The notes under the pieces: model-generated
What the model saw: the letters and a program-made list of their open reading frames with translations, nothing else
Told to the model about the DNA's origin: nothing
The model's database searches: none
Program-made: the position numbers and the translations under genes
Shown: in pieces, positions 7,786 through 16,591 of the stretch
Layout: every line of letters begins with the position of its first letter
How positions within the stretch are numbered: position 1 is the stretch's first letter
Source: Clostridium aceticum
Lineage (GTDB): Bacteria; Bacillota; Clostridia; Peptostreptococcales; Natronincolaceae
Direction: 5' to 3'
Assembly: GCF_001042715.1 (NCBI RefSeq)
Contig: NZ_CP009687.1
Span: forward strand, 1,355,418-1,419,417
Length of the DNA stretch: 64,000 bases

Positions 7786-8742
7786 ATGAAAAATATTAAG
7801 GGGAAAATATATCTGTTACTTGCTTTTTCTTTGGCGGGAACTTCGGTAATTACAGGATATATCCTTTCAGAAAAGTTAAGGAATTTTACAGTAACCGCCG
7901 TCAGTTTAGGAATTATGCTGTTGTGCTTATCGCCATTCTATTATAGGAAAACAGTAACCACAATCCACCTGCTCAAAAAAAATGATTGGAAAATGCTGAT
8001 ATTGCAAGCCCTCTTTGGAATCTTTTTATTCCGTACATTCCTGCTGTTGGGAGTGGGCTTAACAAGTACCGTGGAGGCGGGAATCCTAACCGGAACCACG
8101 CCTGCGATTACATCTATTCTAGCCTTCTTTGTTCTTAGAGAAAAACTTACAGGTTGGGCGACACTTGGCATTATCTGTAGCGTTTTGGGCATTGTTCTAT
8201 TACAAAAAGTTAACCTGTCTTCTGTTCAGTTCTCTACACAACATATTGGAGGAAATGTGCTTATTCTCTGTGCTGCGGCAAGTGAGTCTATCTTTAACAT
8301 CATTTCAAGAAGACACAGAGCCAAGAAACAGTATGATACAGATATACAAATTCATCCGATGGTACAAACCTTGTTGGTATCCGCAATCGCTTTTGCCTTA
8401 TCCATCATACCAGCTTTTGGGGAACAGTCTTTCGCAGCGTTACAAATGATCGGGCTGAAGGAATGGTTTGCTTTGGTGTGGTACGGCTTGATTGTAACAG
8501 CTTTGGCCTTTGTGTTTTTCTATGCAGGTATCAAACGCTGCGATGTTTATACGGCTGCCGCTTTTTCAGGAATGATTCCTTTGACCTCCATGCTCCTGTC
8601 GCTGGTTCTTTTGAAAGAAACGATAAGCTATGCCCAATGGGGCGGAGGATTTTTGATTATCCTCAGTATGTTACTGATTGGAAGAAAGCAAGGTCCTAAA
8701 GAAGAAAAAGCAGTTGCCGCTTCACCTATTTATAACAAATAA
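7786..8742 (+). CDS. EamA/DMT-family transporter
   Basis: This is an inner-membrane transporter of the drug/metabolite superfamily, 318 residues with about ten hydrophobic helices arranged as two EamA repeats (residues ~5-140 and ~160-295). The typical GTTPAITSILAFFVLREKL and SGMIPLTSMLLSLVLLKETI repeat ends are present. These proteins usually export amino acids, amines or related metabolites. The divergent MocR regulator points to an amino-acid- or PLP-related ligand, which I infer. ATG at 7786 follows GGAAGGAGAT. Confidence 0.88.
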   Translation: MKNIKGKIYLLLAFSLAGTSVITGYILSEKLRNFTVTAVSLGIMLLCLSPFYYRKTVTTIHLLKKNDWKMLILQALFGIFLFRTFLLLGVGLTSTVEAGILTGTTPAITSILAFFVLREKLTGWATLGIICSVLGIVLLQKVNLSSVQFSTQHIGGNVLILCAAASESIFNIISRRHRAKKQYDTDIQIHPMVQTLLVSAIAFALSIIPAFGEQSFAALQMIGLKEWFALVWYGLIVTALAFVFFYAGIKRCDVYTAAAFSGMIPLTSMLLSLVLLKETISYAQWGGGFLIILSMLLIGRKQGPKEEKAVAASPIYNK

Positions 8743-8817
8743 AGTATAAGAATTTAGGAGATTACTTATGTGTATTTTTGATAAAAGCGTTACTTTAAAA
8801 AAAATTATAAGCTTCTA

Positions 8818-8846
8818 TTGACAGAAAAAAACTTCTGTTATAGAAT
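8818..8846 (+). promoter_or_regulatory. Promoter of the MarR gene with overlapping palindromic operator
   Basis: TTGACA (8818-8823), a 17-bp spacer and TAGAAT (8841-8846) make a good sigma-A promoter. The spacer holds an inverted repeat, ACAGAA (8821-8826) and TTCTGT (8833-8838), six bases apart. A MarR dimer bound there would block the polymerase, so autorepression is likely. Confidence 0.65.
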
Positions 8847-8889
8847 TAAAATATACTTCAGACATAGAACTATTTTGAGGAGATTTTTT

Positions 8890-9390
8890 ATGAAACATAA
8901 TGAAGGGGTCAACTTTGAGTCAATAATTTTTGATTATATGGATGAGATAAAACTTTTATTTTTTCCAGATCAATGGAGTAGTGCATTTTTAGATTACTCC
9001 AAAAACGAACTACTGGTGCTTATATTTCTTTACAGGAAGAAAAGTGCAAACATGACTGAGATATCAGAATACATCTGTGCTCCTCTAAATACAACAACTG
9101 GTGTGGTAGGTAGATTAGAGAAGAAGCTGATGGTGGAAAGAAAAAGAGATGAAGAAGACAGGAGAGTTGTAAATATTGTTTTAACCAGCAAAGCCAGTGA
9201 ATTTATAGACCGTGAAAAAAAGATAATAGAACATTATGTTGAAAAAGTCTTGAAAGCATTAACAGAAGAGGAAAAGGTTATGGCTATAAATATAGTTAAT
9301 AAGATTTTTTCTGCACTAAAGCAGGAGAAATATCCCACAAAGGATGAAGAAAGTTCAGTGAAGAAAGTGAAACGAATTTTTATAGAATAG
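8890..9390 (+). CDS. MarR-family transcription regulator
   Basis: This 166-residue winged-helix regulator shows the MarR core: NELLVLIFLYRKKSANMTEISEYI, the recognition helix NTTTGVVGRLEKKLMVERKRD and the wing EEDRRVVNIVLTSKA. I chose ATG at 8890, behind GAGGAGAT; an upstream in-frame start at 8818 would lie inside the promoter. A 23-residue basic tail follows the last helix. It is 80 bp upstream of the first ArsA/Get3-like gene and reads the same way, so it probably controls that operon and itself. Confidence 0.88.
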   Translation: MKHNEGVNFESIIFDYMDEIKLLFFPDQWSSAFLDYSKNELLVLIFLYRKKSANMTEISEYICAPLNTTTGVVGRLEKKLMVERKRDEEDRRVVNIVLTSKASEFIDREKKIIEHYVEKVLKALTEEEKVMAINIVNKIFSALKQEKYPTKDEESSVKKVKRIFIE

Positions 9391-9470
9391 CTTAGGCAAA
9401 CTAAGTTATTTTTTTAAAAGAATACTTCTATGAAAGAACTATTCATAAAAAGAATTAAAGGAGGGGTATT

Positions 9471-10661
9471 ATGGGAAGGATCATAATTTTTACAGGTAAG
9501 GGTGGCGTAGGAAAAACAACTATATCAGCAGCTCATGCAGTTAAAGCTGCCAAAGAAGGTAAAAAAACATTAATAGTAAGTACAGATATGGCACATAACT
9601 TAAGTGATATATTTATGAAGGAAATAAAAGAAGAACCTGTAAGGATATTAAGCAATCTTTGGGCTTTAGAAATTGATTCGAATTATGAGATGACTAAGCA
9701 TTATGGAAATATTGCTGAAGCTTTTAAAAAGATGATTCCTCATGGAAGTGAAGAGGATCAAGAAGTGCTGGAGGATATGGTGGTTTTTCCAGGTATTGAA
9801 GAATTATTTTCGCTACTTAAGATTAAGGAATTATATGATGAAAAAATTTATGACTTAATAATAGTCGATTGTGCACCTACTGGTGAAACTCTTTCCTTAT
9901 TAAAATTCCCGGAACTTTTTTCATGGTATATGGAAAAGTTATTTCCAATTGGCAAAGTTGCTATGAAAATACTAAGGCCTGTTTCCAAACTAGCGTTTAA
10001 GTTAGAAATGCCTGATGGAAAAGCGTTGAATGATATTGAAAAACTATATGTCAAGCTTGGAAAATTGCAAAGTCTGTTAAAGGATAGAGAGGTCTGTAGT
10101 GTAAGGCTTGTTACAATACCAGAAAAAATGGTGGTGGAGGAAAGTAAGAGAAGCTATATGTATTTAAACCTATACAACTTTAATGTTGACGGAGTATATA
10201 TTAACAGAATAATACCAGAGGAGATCGATAATAGCTTTTTTGATCAATGGAAGCAGATTCAAAAAAGTTATTTAGATGAAATAAACGCAACCTTTTCCAA
10301 TATACCAATCTATAAAATAAAGTGGTATGAAGTAGATATAAACGGAATTCATGCTTTAGAGCGGATTATGAGGGATTCCTTAGAAGATATAAATATATTC
10401 AAGGTTTTGAAAACAACAGTAAATGAGACCTTTGAAAAAACAGAAAAGGGATATCGCCTTGATATATATGTACCATTTGCTGATAAAAAGGATTTTGATC
10501 TTTTTGAATCAGGTACAGACATTATAGTGAAAATAGGGAATTTTAAAAGAAATATCCCCATACCCCACATAATCAAAAAATATTCAATCGCTTCTGCAAA
10601 ACTAAATAATGGCGTACTAAGCATTGATTTTGAGGGAGAAGAAGGTGTTTGTAATGAATAA
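9471..10661 (+). CDS. ArsA/Get3-family ATPase with C-terminal HSP20-like domain (copy 1)
   Basis: This is a SIMIBI-class ATPase of the ArsA/Get3 family, 396 residues. The deviant Walker A GKGGVGKTT is at residues 9-17. Switch I reads STDMAHNLSD (canonical STDPAHSLGD), and switch II is VDCAPTGETLSLLKFPE. The CxxC zinc-dimer motif of eukaryotic Get3 is absent. Residues ~325-388 resemble the HSP20-like domain found at the end of many bacterial ArsA proteins. No arsenic genes are near, so arsenite transport is unlikely; handling of membrane-protein or redox clients is inferred. It is followed by a small helical protein and a paralogue. Confidence 0.88.
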   Translation: MGRIIIFTGKGGVGKTTISAAHAVKAAKEGKKTLIVSTDMAHNLSDIFMKEIKEEPVRILSNLWALEIDSNYEMTKHYGNIAEAFKKMIPHGSEEDQEVLEDMVVFPGIEELFSLLKIKELYDEKIYDLIIVDCAPTGETLSLLKFPELFSWYMEKLFPIGKVAMKILRPVSKLAFKLEMPDGKALNDIEKLYVKLGKLQSLLKDREVCSVRLVTIPEKMVVEESKRSYMYLNLYNFNVDGVYINRIIPEEIDNSFFDQWKQIQKSYLDEINATFSNIPIYKIKWYEVDINGIHALERIMRDSLEDINIFKVLKTTVNETFEKTEKGYRLDIYVPFADKKDFDLFESGTDIIVKIGNFKRNIPIPHIIKKYSIASAKLNNGVLSIDFEGEEGVCNE

Positions 10662-10875
10662 AAAATTTCTTAAAAAGATGATAAAGGCTGAAAAATATAA
10701 ATATGAAGCTCTAAAGGAAATATTACCAAATGATTTAAGAAAAAACTTAGAAGAATTTGAAAAGGATGCACTCAATCTGTTAAAGGATGTTGTATTTGAA
10801 ATGATGAAGGATGACGTGGAAAAAAAAGAAAGTAAGGGGTCAATTAAAAGAGTTGATATAGATTTTACTAAGTAG
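10654..10875 (+). CDS. Small charged helical protein between two Get3-like genes
   Basis: The protein has 73 residues, is rich in Lys, Glu and Asp and is predicted all-helical, with an amphipathic stretch LRKNLEEFEKDALNLLKDVV. I chose ATG at 10654, eight bases after GAAGG; an in-frame TTG at 10624 has no site. The start overlaps the stop region of the preceding ATPase by eight bases and the next ATPase starts 15 bp later, so all three are co-translated. A regulatory or client-binding partner of the ATPases is inferred. No family is recognised. Confidence 0.7.
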   Translation: MNKKFLKKMIKAEKYKYEALKEILPNDLRKNLEEFEKDALNLLKDVVFEMMKDDVEKKESKGSIKRVDIDFTK

Positions 10876-10890
10876 ATGGGAGGGGATTAT

Positions 10891-12051
10891 ATGAGGATAA
10901 TATTATATACAGGAAAAGGCGGAGTCGGAAAAACAAGTATAGCTGCAGCTACAGCTTGCAAAATAGCTAATGAAGGTAAGAAGGTATTGGTAGTAAGTAC
11001 AGACCAAGCCCATAGTCTAGGAGATTCATTTGATATGAAATTGTATAACCATCCTTTGGAAATAGATAAAAATCTGTATGCCATGGAAATAGACGCTATA
11101 TTAGAAAATGAAAAAGCTTGGGGAAACTTAAAAGCCTACTTTGAAAATCTAATGACCATAAAGTCAGAAAAAACGATAGAAAGTGAAGAATTATTAGTAT
11201 TTCCAGGTTTTGAAGAATTGTTGGCATTAATAAAAGTTAAGGACATATATGATGAAGGAAAATACGATGTGCTAATAGTCGATTGTGCACCTACAGGAGA
11301 AACTATGTCGTTGTTGAAGTTTCCAGATTTGTTTAAATGGTGGATGGAAAAAATTTTCCCCATTAAAAGAAAAGGTGCAAAGCTAACAAAACCTATAATT
11401 GAAGCAACGATGAAAATACCCCTGCCTACAGATGCTGCTTTTGATGATATTGAAAGACTATATTCTAAGATCAATGAGCTTCACAATCTTATGCTAGATA
11501 AGGATATAGTCAGCATAAGAATCGTTACCACGCCAGAAAAAATAGTAGTCAAAGAGGCAAAGAGAAGTTTTTCATATCTTCACCTGTTTGATTATAATGT
11601 TGATGCAATAATCATAAACAAGATTTTTTCAAAAGATTCTCTCGAGGGATATTTTAAAAGTTGGGCGGATATCCAAAAAGAAAGTATAGAGGATCTTTGT
11701 GATAGTTTTAAAGGAATTCCAGTTTTTAAATTACAATTAATGGATAATGAACTGAGAAAATATGAAATGCTTAAAAGGGTTGGAGATAAAATTTATGGAG
11801 ATGTCAACCCAGAAAATGTTCTTTTTCAAGATAAAATATTTACAGTTGAAAAGGAGGATAAAGGGTATAAGCTAGCGATAAATATGCCTTTTGTTGATAA
11901 AAGGGAATTAAAACTTTCTCAAAAAGGTGATGAGGTCACTATATCCGTTAAGAATGAGAGAAGAAGCTTTATACTACCAACGAAACTCCAATCGAAAGAA
12001 ATAATCTCTGCACAATACCATGAAGGTAAGCTAAATATCTATTTTTTATAA
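10891..12051 (+). CDS. ArsA/Get3-family ATPase with C-terminal HSP20-like domain (copy 2)
   Basis: This paralogue of the gene at 9471 has 386 residues from ATG at 10891. GGGAGGGG lies six bases before that ATG; the upstream ATG at 10876 precedes this site and is not the start. Walker A GKGGVGKTS is at residues 8-16, switch I is the near-canonical STDQAHSLGDSF, and switch II is VDCAPTGETMSLLKFPD. It ends in an HSP20-like domain of about 65 residues. The two copies align along their length but have clearly diverged, so they may form a heterodimer or have separate clients. Confidence 0.88.
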   Translation: MRIILYTGKGGVGKTSIAAATACKIANEGKKVLVVSTDQAHSLGDSFDMKLYNHPLEIDKNLYAMEIDAILENEKAWGNLKAYFENLMTIKSEKTIESEELLVFPGFEELLALIKVKDIYDEGKYDVLIVDCAPTGETMSLLKFPDLFKWWMEKIFPIKRKGAKLTKPIIEATMKIPLPTDAAFDDIERLYSKINELHNLMLDKDIVSIRIVTTPEKIVVKEAKRSFSYLHLFDYNVDAIIINKIFSKDSLEGYFKSWADIQKESIEDLCDSFKGIPVFKLQLMDNELRKYEMLKRVGDKIYGDVNPENVLFQDKIFTVEKEDKGYKLAINMPFVDKRELKLSQKGDEVTISVKNERRSFILPTKLQSKEIISAQYHEGKLNIYFL

Positions 12052-12220
12052 ATACTCTATATGAAATATAAGAACTTTACTTTACAAACTGAGGATGCAC
12101 TTTAACAACTAAGCAAATAATATCAAATTTTCATTTATTATAAGCAAATTCAATCAAGTATAGCTTTGGGTAATATTCTATAATATAACTGTATCAATTA
12201 ATTAATGAAGGAGGCAGTTT

Positions 12221-12688
12221 ATGATGGAATTAAAATTAATAGGTAAAATTAATAACAAGCATAGCTTTGAAATTAAGATTGATGAAACCTATAAAGAAGC
12301 ACTGACAGGGATAAATGGATTTAGTCACTTGCTTGTCCTTTGGTGGGCAGATCAGGTGGATAATCTTGAATGCCGTAAAATTACCACCGTAGAAAAGCCA
12401 TATAAGAAAGGCCCGGATAACATAGGAATATTTGCAACTAGATCACCACTTAGGCCCAATCCAATTTGTATGAGCATTATTGACGTTAAAGGTATTGATT
12501 ATGATCAAGGAATCATATATACTTCCTATATTGATGCAGAGGATGGAACACCAATTCTTGATATTAAGCCATATTATCCATGCTCTGATGTAGTAAGGGA
12601 GGCAGCTTTACCGGAGTGGTGTGAGGGTTTACCGAGTTGCATTGAAGATTCCGCTGATTTTGATTGGAGTAATTATTTTAATTTCTAA
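12221..12688 (+). CDS. TrmO/TsaA-family protein (tRNA t6A37 N6-methyltransferase-like)
   Basis: The 155-residue protein carries the TsaA/TrmO signature GIFATRSPLRPNPICMS and the later DGTPILDIKPYYP. Known TrmO enzymes use S-adenosylmethionine to N6-methylate t6A37 in tRNA-Thr. This is a short version: it has the beta-barrel but little of the C-terminal extension of E. coli TrmO. ATG at 12221 follows GGAGG. It ends 13 bp before an AraC-type regulator gene. Confidence 0.82.
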   Translation: MMELKLIGKINNKHSFEIKIDETYKEALTGINGFSHLLVLWWADQVDNLECRKITTVEKPYKKGPDNIGIFATRSPLRPNPICMSIIDVKGIDYDQGIIYTSYIDAEDGTPILDIKPYYPCSDVVREAALPEWCEGLPSCIEDSADFDWSNYFNF

Positions 12689-12701
12689 GGAGAAACCTAG
12701 T

Positions 12702-13568
12702 ATGAATAATAGAGAGCTTATTTTATCATCTATACAAATAATAGAAAATAACCTCAAATCAAAGCTATCTGTTTTAGATGTATCTAAGGAACTAGGTTTT
12801 TCTTTCTATTACTATTGTAGGTTGTTTAAATCTATCACGGGTTATTCACCAAAATCATATATATTGGCTAGAAAAATTACTGAATCGGTTGCAGAACTTA
12901 TTGAAACGGATATGCGTATTATTGATTTAGCACTTGAATACGGTTTTGGAAGTTCAGAAGCTTATACAAGAGCTTTTTACAAAATTCTTCATAAAAACCC
13001 TTCGGAAGTTCGCAAAGAAGGTACTATTAATAGACAATTGCTACTTCAACCGATAACTGAAAATAAATTTAAAGAATTTGAACATGCCTTAGATAAAGAA
13101 CCAGAAGTTGTGTTTTTGGATGAAATAAAGCTGGTGGGAATCCCCTTTTACTATGATTTATCCATGGGGAATGATTTGACGGAGCATTGGTCTTTATTAA
13201 CACAAAATCTTTCTGTTATTCCAAATGTGAAAGAACCCTTGGAATTTTATCAGATGCAATTTTGGTTCCCAGATCAAGATAATGACAGCATATATTTTTA
13301 TGTAGCAGTAGCAGTTGAAAAACTTGAATTCATCCCTATTCAATTGACAGCTAAAACCATTCCGGCTCAAACCTACCTGAAATTTAGACATAAAGGATTA
13401 GCCAATCAAGTAGGACACACCTACCGATACATATATGAAGAGTGGTTACCAGCAACTGCATATAAATTACCAGGTAATTTTAATTTTGAGTATTATGGTG
13501 ACCAGTATTTGGGACCATATAATGAAAACTCTGTTAGTGAGATTTATATTCCAACTGAGAACAAGTAG
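12702..13568 (+). CDS. AraC-family regulator with GyrI-like effector domain
   Basis: This is a Rob-type regulator: AraC DNA-binding domain first (residues ~5-105, with SVLDVSKELGFSFYYYCRLFK and RIIDLALEYGFGSSEAYTRAF), then a GyrI-like small-molecule-binding domain (~125-288). I chose ATG at 12702, behind AAGGAG; the upstream in-frame start is inside the previous gene. Such proteins often respond to drugs and control efflux. A MATE pump gene converges with it, ending 89 bp downstream, and may be a target. Confidence 0.85.
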   Translation: MNNRELILSSIQIIENNLKSKLSVLDVSKELGFSFYYYCRLFKSITGYSPKSYILARKITESVAELIETDMRIIDLALEYGFGSSEAYTRAFYKILHKNPSEVRKEGTINRQLLLQPITENKFKEFEHALDKEPEVVFLDEIKLVGIPFYYDLSMGNDLTEHWSLLTQNLSVIPNVKEPLEFYQMQFWFPDQDNDSIYFYVAVAVEKLEFIPIQLTAKTIPAQTYLKFRHKGLANQVGHTYRYIYEEWLPATAYKLPGNFNFEYYGDQYLGPYNENSVSEIYIPTENK

Positions 13569-13593
13569 TGCATAAAGAAACAAGCATAGTTTA

Positions 13594-13616
13594 AAAGCCG
13601 CACTTTGTGCGGCTTT
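13594..13616. terminator. Bidirectional terminator between AraC-type gene and MATE gene
   Basis: A perfect 10-bp stem AAAGCCGCAC / GTGCGGCTTT with a TTT loop lies between two converging genes. Run of T on the minus strand (TTTTAA) favours the MATE side. Confidence 0.8.
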
Positions 13617-13657
13617 CAGTCATATATATGGACTTTAATTCTTGAAAAAAAGTTTTG

Positions 13658-15019
13658 CTACATCTCTTCAATAATATTGCGGACCCATTTTTTAGAGATT
13701 ACTCTTGGGATACCAATAAGGGCCTTGACGATTTCCTCGAGAGATACTAGAGCTACCACCCAATACACTGGCAGCTTCAATACTAAAGCTCCTAAAAAGG
13801 CTAGAGGTACACCAATTAGCCACACACTTCCCATTTCTAAAAATAAAGAAAACTTTGTGTCTCCACCGCCTCTAAGAATACCAACAACTAATATAGCATT
13901 AAAGACCTTGGCACTCATTACTACAGAGAAGACCGTCAAAATTTGAATTGCACTGTGACGTACTACATCTGAAATATTGAAGAAAGATACTATAAAGGGG
14001 GTTGACAGGAATAAAGTAATTCCGATGAATAATCCAATGAGCACCCCTAAAATGGAAAACTTTTTAGCATAGGATATGGCCTTCTCCTGATGATTAGCAC
14101 CAATTTCATTTCCAATCATGATGGTACAAGCATTGGCGATACCAAAGGCAATCACCATAAAAAGATTTTGTACTGTGCTGGAAATATGAACTGCTGCAAC
14201 CGCCTCAGTACTGATTCTTGCATAGGCTGCCAAATACATGGTCATCCCTAGTGACCAAAAACCTTCATTTAAAATAACCGGAGACGTAGTTTTGAAAAAA
14301 TTTCTAAGAAAACTCTTAGATAGATCCAGCATCTCTTTTACTTTCCCAGCTAATGGATGTTCTTTATAGTAAATAATCCATAGAAGTAAAAACATTTCTA
14401 TAATTCTAGATAATAATGTAGCAAAGGCCGCTCCCTTTACCCCCATCGGAGGAATGAAACCCATACCAAATATAAATAAATAGTTTAAAATAGTATTTGC
14501 AACTAAAGAAATACTACTGATAATCATGGGAAGCTTAGCTTCACCAATACTTCTAGCACCAAAAGAATAGGAGAAGCTTACGGCAGTAGCCAAATAGCTT
14601 AAAGATACTACAGATAAATAAGTGCTGCCTAATGCAATTGTCTGTACATCTTTTGTAAAAAACTTTAAAACCATTTGTGGTAGGAATAAAGCAAAACCTG
14701 CAAAAATAAGACTAATAATTCCGCCAAATACTAAAGCAATTCCCAAAACTCTTCTTATATTTGCTACATCCTTTTTACCCCAAAATTGAGAAATAAAAAT
14801 AGATGAGCCGCTATTGATTCCAAATAGAAGAAGAACAAATATGAAAAAGAACTGATTGGCTAGACCTACTGCTGCAATTTCTATCTCTCCTACTTTTCCG
14901 ATCATTATAGTATCCACCAAGTTGAGAGAGGAAGAAATAAGATTTTGTAGTGCAATTGGGAGAGCAATAGCCAATAAAGTTTTATAAAATTGTATATCCT
15001 TTATATCTTCTATAACCAT
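13658..15019 (-). CDS. MATE-family multidrug/cation efflux protein
   Basis: The protein has 453 residues and twelve predicted transmembrane helices in two six-helix halves. Family hallmarks are ALPIALQNLISSSLNLVDTIMIG at the N-terminus and NEGFWSLGMTMYLAAYARI at the start of the second half. MATE proteins extrude drugs or metabolites in exchange for Na+ or H+. The gene stands alone and converges with the AraC/GyrI regulator gene. Confidence 0.93.
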   Translation of the reverse strand: MVIEDIKDIQFYKTLLAIALPIALQNLISSSLNLVDTIMIGKVGEIEIAAVGLANQFFFIFVLLLFGINSGSSIFISQFWGKKDVANIRRVLGIALVFGGIISLIFAGFALFLPQMVLKFFTKDVQTIALGSTYLSVVSLSYLATAVSFSYSFGARSIGEAKLPMIISSISLVANTILNYLFIFGMGFIPPMGVKGAAFATLLSRIIEMFLLLWIIYYKEHPLAGKVKEMLDLSKSFLRNFFKTTSPVILNEGFWSLGMTMYLAAYARISTEAVAAVHISSTVQNLFMVIAFGIANACTIMIGNEIGANHQEKAISYAKKFSILGVLIGLFIGITLFLSTPFIVSFFNISDVVRHSAIQILTVFSVVMSAKVFNAILVVGILRGGGDTKFSLFLEMGSVWLIGVPLAFLGALVLKLPVYWVVALVSLEEIVKALIGIPRVISKKWVRNIIEEM

Positions 15020-15655
15020 AAACGTACCTCTTTTCTTTTATCATTAAAAAGCCCGCTTTTCTATTGTACATAATTTCTTGTTTTTTTTCTAGAATTGTTT
15101 TTATCCAAGGATAATTACACTGCAAACAAATTATTCTTTCTAAAATTATTTTGTTTTAAATTAGGATAGACCTTGCATTTAATAATTAAGTAAAGAATAT
15201 CAATTTATCATTTGTGTTAACATCGACAATCCATAAAATCTTATCAATTAAAATAATACTAAATAATAATGACAACAATTATCACTGATGTATTCTGTAA
15301 CTAGAGTATGATATACTATATATAGATAAAAAAACACTACAGATGGAATATTTTTTGAGTAATATAAATAAGTTTCAACCCCTAACAATAGTGGTAATAA
15401 TATTAATAAGAACATTGTTAGGTAAGTAAATTAAGTGATGATACTGTATGTTGTATTTCTATAAACTCCAATAAAAGATAGAAAGAATTCTTTTATGAAT
15501 TTGCCTTAGCTATTAATTTTAGATGGGTTTCTTAAAAAAATGCATTTTTTAAAATAGGAAGTAAGTAAAATGTTTTTTTGATTTTGAAAATGTAAAGTGG
15601 CTTTAAAAGTACTAGAGATAAGCAAAAAATTAACAAATATAAAGGGTGGACTGCT
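15020..15655. other. AT-rich intergenic region with one stem-loop
   Basis: I see no gene in these 636 bases. CCTAACAAT (15381-15389) and ATTGTTAGG (15414-15422) form a perfect 9-bp stem around a 24-base AT-rich loop. It does not end in a T-tract and could be part of the leader of the AAA-ATPase gene 230 bp downstream. Confidence 0.4.
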
Positions 15656-16579
15656 ATGGATATATTTGATTTTTTAAGAAAACACGGGATAGAAGAAAAG
15701 TTGATACAAGATGTACTTTATTTCAGAAAGTATTATCAGATAGACGAAACGGTAAAGGATAGAATTCCTGATCCAAGAAATTTCTTTTATGGAAAAGAAA
15801 TATGGTCGATGTGTATTGCTGCAATTTTAGAAGGAGAAAATATCTTGCTCTCAGGACCAAAAGCAACAGGAAAAAATGTCCTTTCAGACAACTTATGTGC
15901 TATATTTGCAAGACCTCAATGGAATGTATCTTTTCATGTCAATACAGACAGTTCGAGCCTTATAGGAACCGATACTTTTATAGACAATGAGGTAAGGTTA
16001 AGAAGAGGTGCAGTTTATGAATGTGCAACCTATGGGGGATTTGGTGTATTTGATGAAATTAATATGGCAAAAAATGATGCCATTGTTGTATTGCACTCGG
16101 CACTAGACTATAGAAAGATCATAGATGTTCCAGGCTATGAAAAAATTAAGCTTCATGAGGCAACAAGATTTATTGGAACAATGAATTATGAGTATGCAGG
16201 AACGAAAGAATTAAATGAAGCATTGGTTTCCAGGTTTATGGTAGTAGACATACCACAAGTAGAAGAAGAAAAACTAATGACCATACTAAAATTAGAGTTT
16301 CAAGATGCTTATGAAGATAAATTAAACCAGTTTGCAGGAATATTTTTAGATCTTCAAACAAAAGCACAGAACTCTGAAATATCTACAAAAGCTGTGGATT
16401 TAAGAGGAATAATAGCCAGTATTAAAACCGTAAAGCGAGGGCTTAAGCCTAGACTTGCAATAAATATGGGCGTAACAGGGAAAACCTTTGATCAGTTTGA
16501 AAAAGAAATTGTAGAGGATGTAATAAGAACTAGAATACCGGAAAAGTGGGAAGCAAAAGATGTTTTTCCATCTAGTTAA
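15656..16579 (+). CDS. MoxR/CbbQ-like AAA+ ATPase
   Basis: This AAA+ ATPase of the MoxR branch has 307 residues. The Walker A region is GPKATGKN (67-74): the usual Thr/Ser after the lysine is Asn. Walker B is VFDEIN (131-136), sensor 1 is IGTMNYEYAGT, and the sensor-2 area is near VDLRG. Such ATPases work with a VWA-domain partner to remodel or insert metal into enzymes (NorQ/NorD, CbbQ/CbbO). Its partner is the next gene, 12 bp away. The Asn may be normal in this subfamily; I cannot check that here. Confidence 0.87.
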   Translation: MDIFDFLRKHGIEEKLIQDVLYFRKYYQIDETVKDRIPDPRNFFYGKEIWSMCIAAILEGENILLSGPKATGKNVLSDNLCAIFARPQWNVSFHVNTDSSSLIGTDTFIDNEVRLRRGAVYECATYGGFGVFDEINMAKNDAIVVLHSALDYRKIIDVPGYEKIKLHEATRFIGTMNYEYAGTKELNEALVSRFMVVDIPQVEEEKLMTILKLEFQDAYEDKLNQFAGIFLDLQTKAQNSEISTKAVDLRGIIASIKTVKRGLKPRLAINMGVTGKTFDQFEKEIVEDVIRTRIPEKWEAKDVFPSS

Positions 16580-16591
16580 TGGGGGAATATT

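Noticed and set aside
9471-12051. Arsenite efflux role for the ArsA-like pair
   Set aside because: No arsB, arsD, arsC or arsR-type gene is nearby and the regulator is MarR type.
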